Shown: one piece after another, positions 32,873 to 45,652 of the stretch
How the letters are laid out: every line of letters starts with the position of its first letter
Position numbering within the stretch: position 1 is the stretch's first letter
Source: Erigeron canadensis
Taxonomy: Eukaryota > Streptophyta > Magnoliopsida > Asterales > Asteraceae
Assembly: GCF_010389155.1 (NCBI RefSeq)
Contig: NC_057768.1
Location: 50,032,101-50,096,100, forward strand
Direction: 5' to 3'
Length of the DNA: 64,000 nt
Made by a program: the position numbers and the translations under genes
The notes under the pieces: model-generated
Databases searched by the model: none
What the model saw: the letters and a program-made list of their open reading frames with translations, nothing else
What the model was told of the DNA's origin: nothing

Positions 32873-33188
32873 CTAGCTATTAAAACCCGGGTTTAACCCG
32901 GGTCATCTAATTGAAAATTTTACAAATAGAAATACATAATTATCTATATTATTTGTTCATACACCCTTTGTTTAAAAAGCTCCAACGATAACACTTTGTT
33001 TAGATATTTAAAATATGAGGTTAAAAGAGTAACATGTAAAAACATAAATTTAGTTAAACCTTATTAATAGAGAGATGACATCACATTAACAAACTTAGTA
33101 TATATCAAGGATTAATGTAAGAAAATATTGAGAAGCCATATAAGCAAAAGATGATGTCATAACAATTTTACTTTATTAATATAAGAGA
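32873..33188 (-). mobile_element. Complete 316-bp mini-Helitron
   Basis: On the minus strand it starts TCTCTTATATTAATAAAG at 33188 with A just before, and ends with the 19-base palindromic hairpin ACCCGGGTTAAACCCGGGT (32903-32885), TTTAATAGCTAG and then T. All four terminal criteria are met: 5' TC, 3' hairpin, CTRR, A|T target. The start matches the elements at 52141 and 53936. Non-coding. Confidence 0.78.
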
Positions 33189-33449
33189 TTTCTTCCTACT
33201 AAACATGTGCTCATTTGTCCTAATTAAAAATAGGTGATTGTCAAAGGTTGGCCCTAATTACTTTCTAATTAATCATAATAAGAATCTTACCATAAATTTA
33301 ATCATTTAATCTATGATGCATCTTAATAATGTTTCAACGTAGTATTTGGGAGGTTTTCTTAGGGTTGTGTGCGAGTGGAGGGGAAACTTAATGCATATTT
33401 ATGTAAACTAGGGTAAATGGGTGGGACTCATGATACCCAGAGCGCACAC

Positions 33450-34919
33450 TGAAGTGTGAAATCTAGTTATAAAATTTATAAACATGAATCACTGGAAAAC
33501 TGACTACAACATACTTACGGGCAGTGTACTCGTTCGTATGTAGTATAGTAAATCGGTCAATCCGAGGTCGAACATAAGAACTTATTAAGCGATTCTTAAC
33601 AATAAAGAGATTCAAATTAAAAGGGGGGGTTTTGTGGCCGATTTGCCACGTTGCAAAAGTTAGTAGAAAAGTCAGTAATCCCTCAGGGTTAATTGAAAAG
33701 ATAATTTTGGTTGTAATTTATGACCCAAGAGATTTAAAATTCATCCGTCTTGACCTCGCTCAACAACATGTTTGGATTGCACATTAATGAAGTTCAAATT
33801 CAAATTAAGTTGATAAAGATAATCTTGACAAAATAAAGACATAAACTGGTACCACCAACGTTTGTAAAATCATTTACATCACCTCCTCAATCAGTTCCTT
33901 TGTAAAAGCTGGTACCACCAACGGTTAAAACAATTTCCCTAACCAACTAGTTTGTTCGACTATCGAATTAAGAATTGTACCTATGTGAAGATAACGTGGT
34001 ACCACCAACCGTTATACAACACGTTGACAAAATAACTCCTTTTATTAAATGACATTCACTATCATACCATAAACTAGTGATAATTGTTTATAGACGAACA
34101 ATTAATAGAAAATCACATATATATTCGACTAGTACCACTAACGAAGAACACATATGCCACCAACATCAAATAATAATTAATAAGGAATTAAATCATCAAG
34201 ATCTTGACACAACGATAATTAAAATCAACTTTGAATTATACAATCGTGCAATCCTACATATTGAATCACTACATCAAAACGGATGATGGAGAATTTAGTT
34301 ACTCATATTAAAATAAATAAAACAAACAAGAATGGAAGAAATCATTTTATACCAATTAATTGAAGAAAATTCGGTAGCAACAATGATTGTAATCCAATGC
34401 TGAAAAGATGAAAAACCAAATAGCTTGTTTGCCTTAAGAATATTGAGAACACGAGTTATGCTAAGATAATCCCCAATAAAATTCGTCCCTCAAAGCAGAA
34501 CCCTAATCGTGTATATATATCAAAACAACGTGTAACGGTCGTTAGTTGACTAACGGGCGTTATCTGGCTTCTTCCCGTGTAGCGGGCGTTACACGCCTTC
34601 ATACTTCTCATGGCCGTTATGGTCATAACTGCAAGTTTCAGGGATTTTAGAATTTTTCATTGTAACGGCCGTTAGTTTTGTAACGGGAGTTACACACTCC
34701 AGAATTCGTTTTCTTCGTCTTTCACTTGATTTCGACCGAATCCTTCTCCCGTTTCTTTCATATGTCATCAAAATCAACCAATTCATTCGTCTAATTATAT
34801 TCCAACATGAAAACACTTAACACAACCTCAAAGCATTGAAAGTTGGATATAAAACTATAAAAACAACGAATAATTGGTCCTAAAGTTACGTGGAAAATGG
34901 TATAAAATATGACACATCA
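33450..34919 (-). repeat. Solo LTR of Athila-type gypsy
   Basis: 1470 bp reading TGAAGTGTGA...GACACATCA, flanked by a perfect CACAC target duplication (33445-33449, 34920-34924). It is clearly related to the LTR at 57541-58918, sharing for example TGTGAAATCTAGTTATAAAA, TGGCCGATTTGCCACGTTGC and GGTACCACCAACG. No internal region is left, so it formed by LTR-LTR recombination. Confidence 0.88.
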
Positions 34920-34924
34920 CACAC

Positions 34925-35839
34925 ATTATAAAATCTATGCCCGATAAGTCACCGACTTCATATATGGGTCACAAGATATATTTTCTTGAGTTGCCTTAGT
35001 CAAATTTAAAATTTATGACCTTTAACCTTCATATATGGGCCTATGTGGTTACATAATGACGGTACCACCGAGGTTACACTCCATGTGGGTCACATGTGGT
35101 CATATGGGGCCCATGTGTATATATATGTATATATAGATTTAGACAAGGAAAATTCTAACAAGTCACTAGATCGTTATACTATTAAGTTATAGAGTGGTTT
35201 TTGGGATTATTAGAGAAATAGGGTGACAAATGAACGATTATGTCCTCACGTGGTTTGCGTGTGAAGGATCTAAACGGCCACAACTAATGGATATTATAAA
35301 AATGGAAAACCAAGGTTAGCAATGGGAAACAGAATACAAAGAACGAACTGCTAATACAGACAACCACATGGACCATTTACGACATTTTAAAAAAGAAAAA
35401 ATATACTACATATAGGATTGAATATTTATTATATGTCCTTTTCATAGATAAATAGATGGGTGAGAAGATTAAAAAATTGTCACTTAAACAAAGTTAGAGT
35501 TTGTTTAGATTGATTGAGAGGTGAGTAAGAAACAATGAGATGTGCACAAAAGCTGTAGTAGATATCTTTCAATATCGATCAGTATGCAGTCCACTACCAG
35601 ACAGACCTAAATTGACCCCCTCAATGTCACCATCTCTATTTGTCCCTTCCCGTGGACCTAAATATAGGGTATATGTATCTTTAATTTGTTATAGTTATTC
35701 TGTGTCGGTTGGCCGGTTGATTGTTTTGTTGTTTGCTATTATTGCTATTTCAGAAAACAGCCCACTGTACAAACTCTATTATCCTATCCAATCCAATCCT
35801 AGCTGGCTGCATCATCATCGTTTTGTAAGTAGAAGAGTC
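34925..35839. other. Upstream region of receptor kinase
   Basis: 0.9 kb holding the promoter and leader of the CEPR2-like gene. In-frame codons extend upstream to an ATG at 35540, but those 100 residues look like translated leader rather than protein. Confidence 0.4.
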
Positions 35840-38800
35840 ATGTCAAAATCATCATCCCCCCCGGCGGCGGCTTCCCGCAAAATAACAACTAGTGCAGTGA
35901 TGATATTTTTTATTGTTGTTATCAGCAGCAGCAGTACCGTCGTTAGTGATTCGGGTGATAATAATAATAATGTTGAAGTAGAAGCGTTGCTTGAATTGAA
36001 GAAACACCTTAATGACCCTTTGAACTACTTACAAGATTCATGGAATAATAATGATAATAATCCATGCAACTTTTATGGGGTTTTATGCGACAACCATACG
36101 GGCCGGGTCACAGAGATTTCTCTCAACTGGAAGTCCCTCTCAGGCAAGATTTCACCTTCTATCGGGTCCCTCCACGGCCTCAGGTCTCTCGTCATCCCTT
36201 CAAATTATCTCTCTGGTGACCTCCCTGCCTCCATCGCCAACTGTACCAATCTCAGGGTTTTAAACATTTCCGCTAATAACTTCACCGGTCAACTGCCTGA
36301 CCTTTCAAACCTCATCAACCTCCGGATCCTTGATATTTCAGAAAACGATTTCAACCGCCAGTTCCCCACTTGGGTAGGAAAGTTGACGTCTTTAACATCA
36401 CTTGGTCTGGGTGATAACAATTACGAAGACGGGGTTATACCCGATAGTCTTGGTAATCTGAAAAACCTCACATGGCTTTATCTCAGAGGTTCCCAACGAA
36501 CCGGGCAGATACCGGATTCTATTTTTCATAACCTTAAGCAGCTACAGACGCTTGATCTTGCCGCCAACAAACTATCCGGCGACTTCCCTCTGGGAATCAC
36601 CAATCTTAAAAATCTCTGGAAGATAGAGCTTTTCGGGAACCGGCTGACGGGGGTAATCCCGCCCCAGCTTGCTCAGCTAAACCTGTTGCAAGAATTTGAT
36701 ATTTCGGCCAACCAGATGCACGGCCAACTCCCTACCGACATTGGAAACATGAACAACTTGACTGTCTTCCAGTGCTTTATGAATCAATTCTCAGGCCAAC
36801 TTCCTCCTGGATTCGGAGACATGCAACATCTCAAAGGCTTTTCTATCTACCGTAATAACTTCTCCGGGAATTTCCCCCGAAACTTTGCAAAGTTTGCTCC
36901 TCTTGTTGAAATCGACATTTCTGAAAATAACTTCTCGGGTGGGTTTCCCAAGTTCTTGTGTGGTGGGGGCGTGCTGGAGAAACTGTTGGCTCTTGGAAAT
37001 GATTTTTCTGGTGAATTCCCAGAGAACTATGCCGAATGCAAGTCTTTACTGAGGTTGAGAGTGGGTCAGAATCAGCTATCCGGAAAGATCCCGCAAGGGT
37101 TGTTGTGGGCTTTGCCTTTTGTAGACTTGATAGATTTAAGCGATAACAATTTCAGTGGTGAAATAATAATAATAATGTCTCCTAGAATCGGAGCTGCTAA
37201 TTCCACCAGCTTGACGCAATTGCTGCTGTTTGATAATAGGTTTTCAGGTGTGATCCCATCTCAAGTCGGGACACTGCTGACTCGCCTCGAGAAGCTTGAT
37301 TTGTCAAACAACAAATTCTCAGGCAAGATCCCATCCGAATTTCAGAATCTTAAACAGTTGTCTTCCTTGCACCTCCACAACAACTTGCTTTCGGGTTCCA
37401 TTCCTGTTGAATTGGGCGAATGTGACAAGCTAGTCGACTTAAATCTGGCACGGAATTTTTTAACAGGAAAAATCCCAGACACCTTGGGGGATATTTCATG
37501 GCTAAATACCCTTAATTTGTCGCAGAATCTCTTGACAGGCGTAATCCCAGACAACCTCAGGCGTTTAAGGTTAAGCTCCATCGATCTTTCGGTTAATCGT
37601 TTGTCTGGAGTTATTCCATCCGATCTTCTAAACATGGGAGCAAACGATGCTTTTGCTGGAAACCAAAAACTGTGTGTCAACGAAAATTACTATTCTAGGA
37701 GGAATGTGAATGTTGGTTTGGACGTTTGTGAGACTACTAAACATCATCTTCACCAAGTTAACAAAACCAAACTAGTTTTGATTTGTATAATATTACTATT
37801 CAGTTTGATGGTAGTCTTAGGAGGATTGATGTATGCGTCACTACGTATAAAAACCGATACCAAACATGATTTATCTAACGATGAGAAAGGACCCAAGTGG
37901 AAACTTGAAAATTTCCACCAAATCGAATTTGATGCCGACGAACTATGTGATCTGGATGAGAGAAACTTGATTGGAGTCGGAGGTACCGGAAAAGTCTACC
38001 GTGTTGACTTGAAAAAGTCAGGGCTAACAGTCGCGGTAAAGCAGATTTGGAATAGGAAACAGGGGAATAAGGTGCAAGTTATCACTACCGAAATCGGGAT
38101 CCTTGGTAAGATTCGGCATCGGAATATACTCAAACTTTATGCTTGTCTAGTGAAAGGGGGTTCAAGCTTTTTGGTTTTTGAGCATATGGTTAATGGGAGC
38201 CTATACGAGGCTTTGGCCCGGGTGTTTAAAAATGGGCAGCCTGAGTTGGATTGGGTTCAAAGGTATAAGATAGCTATTGGGGTTGCAAAAGGAATTGCTT
38301 ACTTGCACCATGATTGTACTCCGACAATATTACATCGAGATATCAAATCAAGCAACATTTTGCTCGATAAAGATTTTGAACCCAAGATTGCTGATTTCGG
38401 GGTTGCGAAGATGACTAACGAGGAATGTTTTGTGTCTGACTCCAACTGCTTTGTGGGTACTCATGGTTATATTGCTCCTGGTGAGTTTTGTGTCTAAGAT
38501 AGATAGCATGCTGCTGCTCCTTTTTTATTTGTACAAGCATATATATTAGTAATTTAGAAAGAATGTGCAGTAAACTGGTATTTTAAATTGATATATATAT
38601 ATATATATATATGTAAATTGTTTTGTAGAGTTGGCCTATACACTCAAGGTGACCGAAAAGAGTGACGTTTATAGCTTTGGGGTGGTGTTACTTGAACTCG
38701 TGACGGGAAAAAGACCTATGGAAGAGGAATGGGGTGAGGGAAAGGACATAGTGTATTGGGTTTTCTGTAACCTTCACGACCGTGAAAACATCCTTCAACT

Positions 38801-39017
38801 TCTTGATCATAAGTTGATAATTATTTCTGATGAGACAGATGATGATCTAGTGGATGACATGAAAAAGGTGTTGAAGATCGCTCTGCTTTGTACCTCGAAG
38901 CTCCCAAATCTAAGGCCTAGCATGAGAGAGGTTGTCAAAATGCTTACCGATGCCGAGCCTTGTAATGGTATACGATTGAGAGATGACCGTGACAAGTTTG
39001 CAAAGCTTTTGTTCTAA
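35840..39017 (+). CDS. CEPR2: CEPR2-like LRR receptor kinase (class XI)
   Basis: Plasma-membrane receptor Ser/Thr kinase; Arabidopsis CEPR2 perceives C-terminally encoded peptides. Exons 35840-38480 and 38629-39017 (intron GTGAGT...GTAG, 148 bp, with an AT tract); 1009 aa. The ATG at 35840 is chosen because a signal peptide follows (hydrophobic ~15-37). The LRR N cap has the paired-cysteine CNFYGVLC; about 20 LRRs of the LxxLxLxxNxxSGxIP type run to ~615; TM ~644-666. Kinase: GVGGTGKVYRV loop (~710), Lys734, HRD 832-834 (an RD kinase), DFG from 852, GTHGYIAPE with the Glu codon split by the intron, then DVYSFGVVLLELVTGKRPMEEEWGEGKD. Sequence order and wording follow CEPR2 closely throughout. 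Odd: an ATA-repeat adds four Ile at 442-445 in one LRR. No disabling change seen. Confidence 0.93.
38591..38612. repeat. AT tract in receptor-kinase intron
   Basis: AT dinucleotides 16 bases before the 3' splice site at 38628; variable length could influence splicing. Confidence 0.85.
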
Positions 39018-40514
39018 TCATATCCTCAATTTCCCTCTTGATACCCTGAGAGTAGAGGTTCTCATCGATGAACCAATACTTTTTCTTACTGTATGCATGT
39101 CTATAGATTGTATCTTATCTACCAGCTTGATTTTTCAATTCTTGTATACCGTTTGTAGTTTTGAGCATGTAAAATTGAACTAAGACCAATTATAAGATTG
39201 GCGAAGATGTTGCTGTTGTAAATTGTATGAAAACATGTAAGATTATGAAATTAAATTGGTCATGACAAATCACAAGTTAGTAGGACAAAAAACCAGTGTA
39301 AGCTGATCACATGAGAGTTGTGCTCCTACGCATGGTTTGAATATCAAACCGAACCGGCGAGTTGAACTGTGAACCGGCAGGGTACCCCGTCGGTCACGGT
39401 TTAATCTATAATTGTCAAAGGCGAGACTCCTCATTTTGATAGAAACCTATATAAACTAGCATGAAACAATCTGCACGAGCGTTGATTCGAACTTTGGTTT
39501 CTCCAAACTACAACTTGCGTGCAAACTAGTTGAACAAACAAAGGGGCTTTAGGCATGTGCCAATGGTGACTAAATCAATCATCTCTTTTTCACTGGCATT
39601 TTAACGTTCCTCTTCCTAATCTCTATACCCTACATATTTTTTAAATCATGCCAACCACCAAAAAATCAATATAATGAATAATAATAATAAAACGTACTTT
39701 AAAATTATATTATATAAGGAAAAATGATATGTATTGCGTGACTTTACCTATCTTAGGTACTGCAATGTTAAAAAAAGTTACAAATTAAACCTTTAAATTT
39801 GATAAACATACCCCGATGTTACAAATTAACATGAAGAAATGATATTTATTTGTAGGTTTAAGATGTGGAAAATTAATATCATCATTTGTTCATATGTTAA
39901 CGGGTTACGATGAAATGTGTTAATCCGTTTTCATGTCTGAGTTTGTGCACTTCACATGCTTTTAATCTGCTATTTCGAAATGTGTTAATCCGTTTTCATG
40001 TGCGAGTTTGTGCACTTCACATTCTTAATTTGGTAAATAATATTCCTCAATACACTAGTTTGGGGAAAAAAAATCCCTCTTTTCCCTTTCATTTTGAATG
40101 AAATCAAGATAGAATAAAACGATGTCACGAAACAAAATAATAAAACTTTATTATCATTTACCTCCTTTAAATTCTTCTTACAAAATATTAAATATACACC
40201 TTGAATCAAGAATTCGCTGACCAGACTTGGTCGCTGATGTGTGTCATCAGCGAATCAGCAACGAGTCAACTGACTCTTCTTCAGCGGATAGTTCTATTCC
40301 AAATTGTAAGTCAAGACGGGAAGAATTGAACAAGAAGAAGACAAGAGTCACATGATGGTTAAAACAACTGTCTTGTACCTTCTTTGGTAAAGTTACAGTT
40401 GGAAGGTTTCTCTCTCATACCCGATTTGGTAAAGAAAACAAAGGCTTCCGGCGCAAGTACTGCGAACCAATAAGATCTTGACAACCATCAATCATCACAA
40501 TCAAGACAAGGCTG
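39018..40514. other. Intergenic, 3' of receptor kinase
   Basis: No gene. A repeat-like block GAACCGGCGAGTTGAACTG...GAACCGGC lies at about 39350-39380. A 50-bp segment is duplicated at 39912 and 39977 (period 65). From 40205 a GC-richer LTR-like stretch begins, with GCTGAT/ATCAGC inverted words. Confidence 0.35.
39912..40026 (+). repeat. 65-bp-period duplication
   Basis: GAAATGTGTTAATCCGTTTT and the following 30 bases occur at 39912-39961 and 39977-40026 with two or three differences. Confidence 0.9.
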
Positions 40515-40644
40515 GGATGGAAAACACTAGCCGGTCTATAACTAGATGTAAAAGGTGATTCACTTGTAACCCAGAGATCCAAAACCGTAGTAACTAGAAT
40601 GAATAGAACATGATGCTTAACAATGTCAGACGCGATCCAGTGAC
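40515..40644 (+). repeat. 130-bp direct repeat, copy 1
   Basis: Matches 40910-41039 (offset 395) with about 90 percent identity; starts GGATGGAAAACACTAG and ends GATCCAGTGAC. Confidence 0.9.
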
Positions 40645-40909
40645 TTGGTAAACAATGTCTTTCATCTTTTCGGACTTTGTTATTCCTTTAATAATGTCAG
40701 GCTAGTAGGCTGAATACTTGTTTGGATTGATGTGATCATGTAGACATTTATCTATTTTACTTTATTTTTTAGATCTGTTGGAGTGTGTTTTACTGTTTAT
40801 CGTAGCTCCATGTTTTACTAGTTCTTCACATTATTATCGGTTCTATACTTGAATATATTAGTTTAATTCTGATGGTTGTCTATGATCATACACTAGGACT
40901 AATATGCAA

Positions 40910-41039
40910 GGATGGAAAACACTAGTCGGTCTATAACTAAATGCAAAAGGTGATACACTTGTAACCGAGGGATCCAGAACCGTAGTAATTAGAATGAATA
41001 GAACACGATGTTTAACAATGTTAGATGCGATCCAGTGAC
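40910..41039 (+). repeat. 130-bp direct repeat, copy 2
   Basis: Second copy of 40515-40644. Confidence 0.9.
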
Positions 41040-41640
41040 ATGAAAATGAGCACCGTGGTCACCGGAGAGAATTATTATTTGGTCATGGGTTAAGAGATAG
41101 GTAACTTAAAGATGAATTAGTAACACAAATTTTAGGTCATTAATGTTTAAATAGTGAATCTAACGAGAATTTGTTTATAGGGTAGTATAAGTTTAGGGAC
41201 AACATTAGTTACTTAGGCAAAGTGAATCTAACAAGAATCTGAGTCGTGATTAAGTTTCCAACCGTCTAGCAAGTAGGTAGAATGATATCTAGTCGTACCA
41301 TGAGATTGGAGATGTCAAACAAGTATTTTAATCTAATTAATGTTATTTGCTTTTTCAAACTATTTTCAGACTAAGCCTTTCGCTGAATAAGCGGTTGCGG
41401 ATCTATTTACTTTTCAGTTTTTTAATTAGTTTAATAGGAAATCGTGACAACCCCACAACTGCTAGAATTACACGTATTACTAGATTAGGTAAAGCAACGC
41501 GTCCCTGCAAACGATCCTGTAACTTATCACTTAACTATACTACATCTGATCGGGTTCTCTATCCGTAGGTGTGTGTTTTGAGATAATTACTTGTACAAAA
41601 TTTTATAAATATAAAAGCACTAAACGAAACCACCCATCAC
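41040..41640 (+). mobile_element. Decayed gypsy LTR fragment
   Basis: The part GCAACGCGTCCCTGCAAACG, ACTATACTACATCTGATCGGG, CTATCCGTAGGTGTGTG followed by TTGTACAAAATTTTATAAAT resembles in layout the terminal part (read on the minus strand) of the Athila-type LTRs in this window: TACTATACTACATACGAACG, ACTGCCCGTAAGTATG, then TTTATAAATTTTATAAC. So this is probably an old plus-oriented LTR piece. Confidence 0.4.
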
Positions 41641-42255
41641 AATCAAGTGAAAATCCAACCTGAAATGAAGATAAGGATGATTGATGTGACTAGGCACAAT
41701 CCTAGGATCCAGGTTGGTGCTTTGGATTAAATATGTGTGTTCATACTCTTATTGGTTGATAAATGACGCATGACAGTACTTGGGGACCACAAGTACTAGA
41801 AATGAACACGCTCAAATATTCCATCTGACAAACTAATAGAAGATGAACATGTGGTTGAATTGGATACCAAATGTCTTCGCCTATAAAAGCACCATTCCTT
41901 GATAGCATATGTGTGGCATTCCTAAGAATCAAATCTGTTAGGACTAGTTTACAACAAAAATGGAATGTATCCTGTGCAAACTAGAGAATAGAAGATTTGT
42001 CCAGAAATAGTAAGAAGTCCAGTGGCCAGTGTACAGTTGATGCCACTGGAGCTTTGCTTTTGTTAAGATTTGACCAGAACTGAATACATTCCAGTTGAAG
42101 TCGAAGACAACAAGCGGAAGGAAGAAAACATTCATGGTAACGAAGCCTAGTGGATGTTTTACCCAGATCAAGACTGGAAAGGTTTACACTGATTACGGGG
42201 AAGACCTTTTACCTTTATACTCTATAATCCGGACAATACCATTTGTCTATTGGTA
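41641..42255. other. Repeat-like intergenic
   Basis: Moderate GC compared with surroundings; frames on the minus strand are not recognisable proteins. Probably transposon-derived but no ends identified. Confidence 0.3.
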
Positions 42256-42289
42256 AAAGTACAAACTTTTATAAAGGTGGTTGGTTTTT

Positions 42290-42620
42290 TATTTTTTATT
42301 TTTAACAACATAAAATTAAATATATATACAAAGGACAAAGCTCAAGATGAGTTAGCCTAAAAGATTACATCACGAGAAGAGAATTTAAAAGCCACTCTTC
42401 CCATTTAATGTTTATCTTACGATTCCTACTAACAAACCAATGGAAGGAATAATAGACAATACTATCAAAAATCTCGCCATCTCTAGTCTTTGTAGGCTCG
42501 AAGATGTAATTGTTACGAAACCTCCAAAGAGTCCACCAAGCGATACAGGTGATCGAGAAAATTAGATCTTTGTGCATGGACTTAATATGCCAGCTATCAA
42601 TAGTATCTACACCATCTTGG
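42290..42620 (-). pseudogene. LINE reverse-transcriptase tail fragment
   Basis: Minus-strand frame 42577-42365 reads SITCIAWWTLWRFRNNYIFEP, then FDSIVYYSFHWFVSRNRK and WEEWLLNSL, the C-terminal signature of plant LINE polyproteins (WxxWRxRNxxxF...SFxWxxxR...WxxW). The region downstream on that strand is A-rich (about 42285-42310 as T-rich plus sequence), as expected for a LINE 3' end. Only the last 70 residues remain. Confidence 0.65.
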
Positions 42621-43560
42621 GGCAGTCAAAAATGAGAGAGTTAACCTACCTTTTACATCGTATTTTAACAGACATGCTTAAGGAATTAAATGTAATTGCT
42701 TAAATGCTCACAACCATATTTGTACGGAAATGTCAACCTTTGTCAATAAATATAGGTATTTGCACAACCAAGAATTAACCTTTGCATATTCAGACTTTGC
42801 ATATTCTTGGTAAACTTGTGCCGTATTCTCTCAATCGTAAAAAATGAACATTTCACAACTTTAAGTGTTTCGATTGAATAAACAATTTCCAAGTATTAAT
42901 CAATTGTATTTCATAGGTTAGGATATATTTACATATTTGTATAATCTTGGTTCCGCAACAACCTTAATATTGTATTTAATATTGCATTTTTATTGTCACT
43001 TTAATAAGTAATCATTTTGTTCCTGGTATATTGTTCAATGGTACTGGCTCCAGACGAGTCCAGTGAACGTATTACAACGACTCTTACCATTGACATAGAG
43101 GTGTCTTCAGTTGTACCATTTATTGAGTTGGGACTTACAAAATCTTCACACAAGTTTCTTTGCTCTTACAGACAGCTTAGTCTGTAGAAGACCAGCTTTG
43201 GCTGATTCTTTAAAGTTGAAACTTATTTATTGTAATTTGTCATTTTAGCTGGGTAGTTAGATATGTGTAGGCTATCTTGTTCCGCAACAAACATGTAATT
43301 CTTTGTATAGATTCAGGTTACCTTGAAAAATTACAATCCGTGTTGAAGAGTTTCTTTATTTATTGATCTTTACTATTTTGTTAATTCTTGTTCTTTACTT
43401 ACTTATAAATACATATACCGAATCTATATAACTAGTTTTTCAAAGATCGAATTAAGTTTTATTCACGGCCGACGCTCCTCTACAACTACTTGTCTACAAC
43501 TACTTGTGCATTATACCTTGTATATTAATACACTTAGAACGTATCATGGCACCTGGCAGG
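42621..43560. other. LTR-like intergenic remnants
   Basis: Contains TTCTTGGT..CCGCAACAA blocks repeated at about 42950 and 43280, a TATAAATA-like box near 43405, and a 14-bp tandem CTACAACTACTTGT at about 43482-43510 ahead of GTATCATGGCACC. Suggests an old LTR ending near 43545, but no partner or open frame. Confidence 0.3.
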
Positions 43561-43964
43561 GTGGTTATGTTTTGGTCTTTTGGTTCCATGCCTGTGTGGA
43601 TAGTATCATCAAAACGAATATTCTTTTTCCCTTAGTTTAATACATGGAGAGCTCAATTTATTTAATTAGATGAGATACTAAATTTAGACAACGTATGAAT
43701 TATATTTAATTTTAAATTCCATTATGATTATTAGTTGCGTTGAAAAAAAAACATGATTCTTAGTTAGTTGCTATTAAAACTGATGATGTGGGTAATATTT
43801 AAATTCAATTGTTTACTATTTGCATGTTAAATATGAATTATTTTCAGAAAATAAAATTACACTCAATCTTATTTTAAAAAAAATTTATGTCTCAATATTT
43901 TGACAATATATGAGAGATTAAGATATATATATATAGATGTTGCTTTTAGTTTCCATCTAAAATA

Positions 43965-44177
43965 CTCACTCCGTCCCAATTTAAATGTCATATTTACTAA
44001 CTTTGAACGTAAATAACTTTATTTGTGTCATGTAACACTTGATATAAAATATATGAATGAATTGAGTTTTTAATGTACTTTTCGTCCATATAAGTTTCAT
44101 CAACTACTATATAGTACAAACAAAGTTATTTACGGTTAACGTTAGTCAACATAACAACTAAAATGGGACGAAAGGAG
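43965..44177. mobile_element. Stowaway MITE (Tc1/mariner)
   Basis: 213 bp with ends CTCACTCCGTCCC and, in reverse, CTCCTTTCGTCCC, flanked by TA on both sides (43963-43964 and 44178-44179). Size, TA target and the CTCCGTCCC-type terminus are those of plant Stowaway elements. Confidence 0.85.
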
Positions 44178-44179
44178 TA

Positions 44180-45652
44180 TAAAATACAACCTCCAACCTT
44201 AATTAAAAATGAAGATAAAACCAATCTCTCCCAACAAAAGTTTTAACCATTTAATAGCTAATACTCAATCATCTTTGTCATCAAATGAAATGTATTTATT
44301 TAGAATATTTATTCACACAAAAACGTTATATCGATCGTATTTAGATTATCATGGTTACATTTGGTTTAGGCCTATGAATAAAACATTAACTTTCCAACAA
44401 GGAAATAACAATAAAAAATGAAAAAATAATTAATATACATAAAACATAAAACTAAAGGTTAAGTATTTTTTTCGCCCTCATGGTTTTTTAAATTTTGTAA
44501 TTTTCATCATCGCCGCTAACTATTGGCTAAAGTCATCTCCGTGATTTAAATTTCATTTCTGCCATTATAACTTTGCCGTTAACCCCCTCACATGCAAGTC
44601 AAGTGAGGGACATTTTCGTCTTTTTATAGAGTTACGTGCAAAAATCGTCCATGTAGTATGTCGTTTTTGCATTTTTCATCCTCGGCGTTAATAAATCCAG
44701 TAGAACTTTTCAAACAAAACAAAACAAACAAAAATTACCACGTGAGGAGGGTAATGGATCCAAAGACGAAATGCAAACCATTAATCATTTTCAAAAGCAT
44801 TAAATAAACATATTAATCATTTTCTATATAAAAGAAAACAAAAGAATGTGATACCTGTTATGTTGGGTGGCTAATGATGAGTTGATTGTTGAAGTCTCAT
44901 ACGAATATATATATATGCAAACAAAAGAAAAAAAGGGCCAGCACCAACTGGTTGTTTTGTTTGGAGGAGTGCTTTTGTTTTGGTTGCGTGTACCTCCGGG
45001 AAAAGCATGAAAACGTACAATTCGTTTTCTTTCCTTCTTAGTCTAATGCATGGAGAGCCCAACAACTTCTATTTCTTTAGAACAGATACACTATCAATGC
45101 CGTTTCCAATAATAATGAGAAAAAAAAAAAACGAGGTTCAAGACAAAAGGCAAAAAATAATCCCCAAAAATAATAGTAAAGAAATAATATATAATAGCGA
45201 TTATAGGTTACAATTAACTATATGAAACAAGAAATTGTAAATTCTAAAGTTATACTTAAATAACTTAAAAAACAGTAAAAAAACAATCACTTGATGATTA
45301 AGTTTGTTAAAATATTATAATTATTTTTATATTTTTATGGTTTTTAAAATAACTTTTCGCTAAAAATTGCATCAAAAAACAATTTCGAGAATAAATGATT
45401 GATTAACTCTTTTTTTTTTTAAAGGTACATTGTATTAGACAATATACTTTAATTGATTTTTTGAGTAAAGGTTAATTTCTATTTTTTAATTTTATTATTT
45501 ATAGGCTTACGGATACCAACGCTCTAATAGGTTCCACATAAACCCTCCCTCCCTGTTTACAGCTATAGGAATTTGGCTGTTGTTCCCCTTTCCTTAATTT
45601 AAAAACCCTTGCTCTGTTTCTTCTATCCCGTGTCATCTCATCCAAATATCGA
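44180..45652. other. Upstream region of aspartyl protease
   Basis: No gene. 44455-44700 carries a widespread-looking repeat (CCTCATGGTTTTTTAAATTT, then GCCGTTAACCCCCTCACATG). The last ~130 bases before the ATG, with CCCTCCCTCCCTG and CTCTGTTTCTTCTATC, are likely leader and core promoter. Confidence 0.35.

Noticed and set aside
35540..35839. 100 extra in-frame codons ahead of the CEPR2-like start
   Set aside because: They do not resemble any receptor N terminus, and the signal peptide follows the ATG at 35840; treated as leader.
41741..42171. Two minus-strand ORFs of 63 and 75 codons
   Set aside because: No recognisable motif and no splice logic; likely chance frames in repeat DNA.
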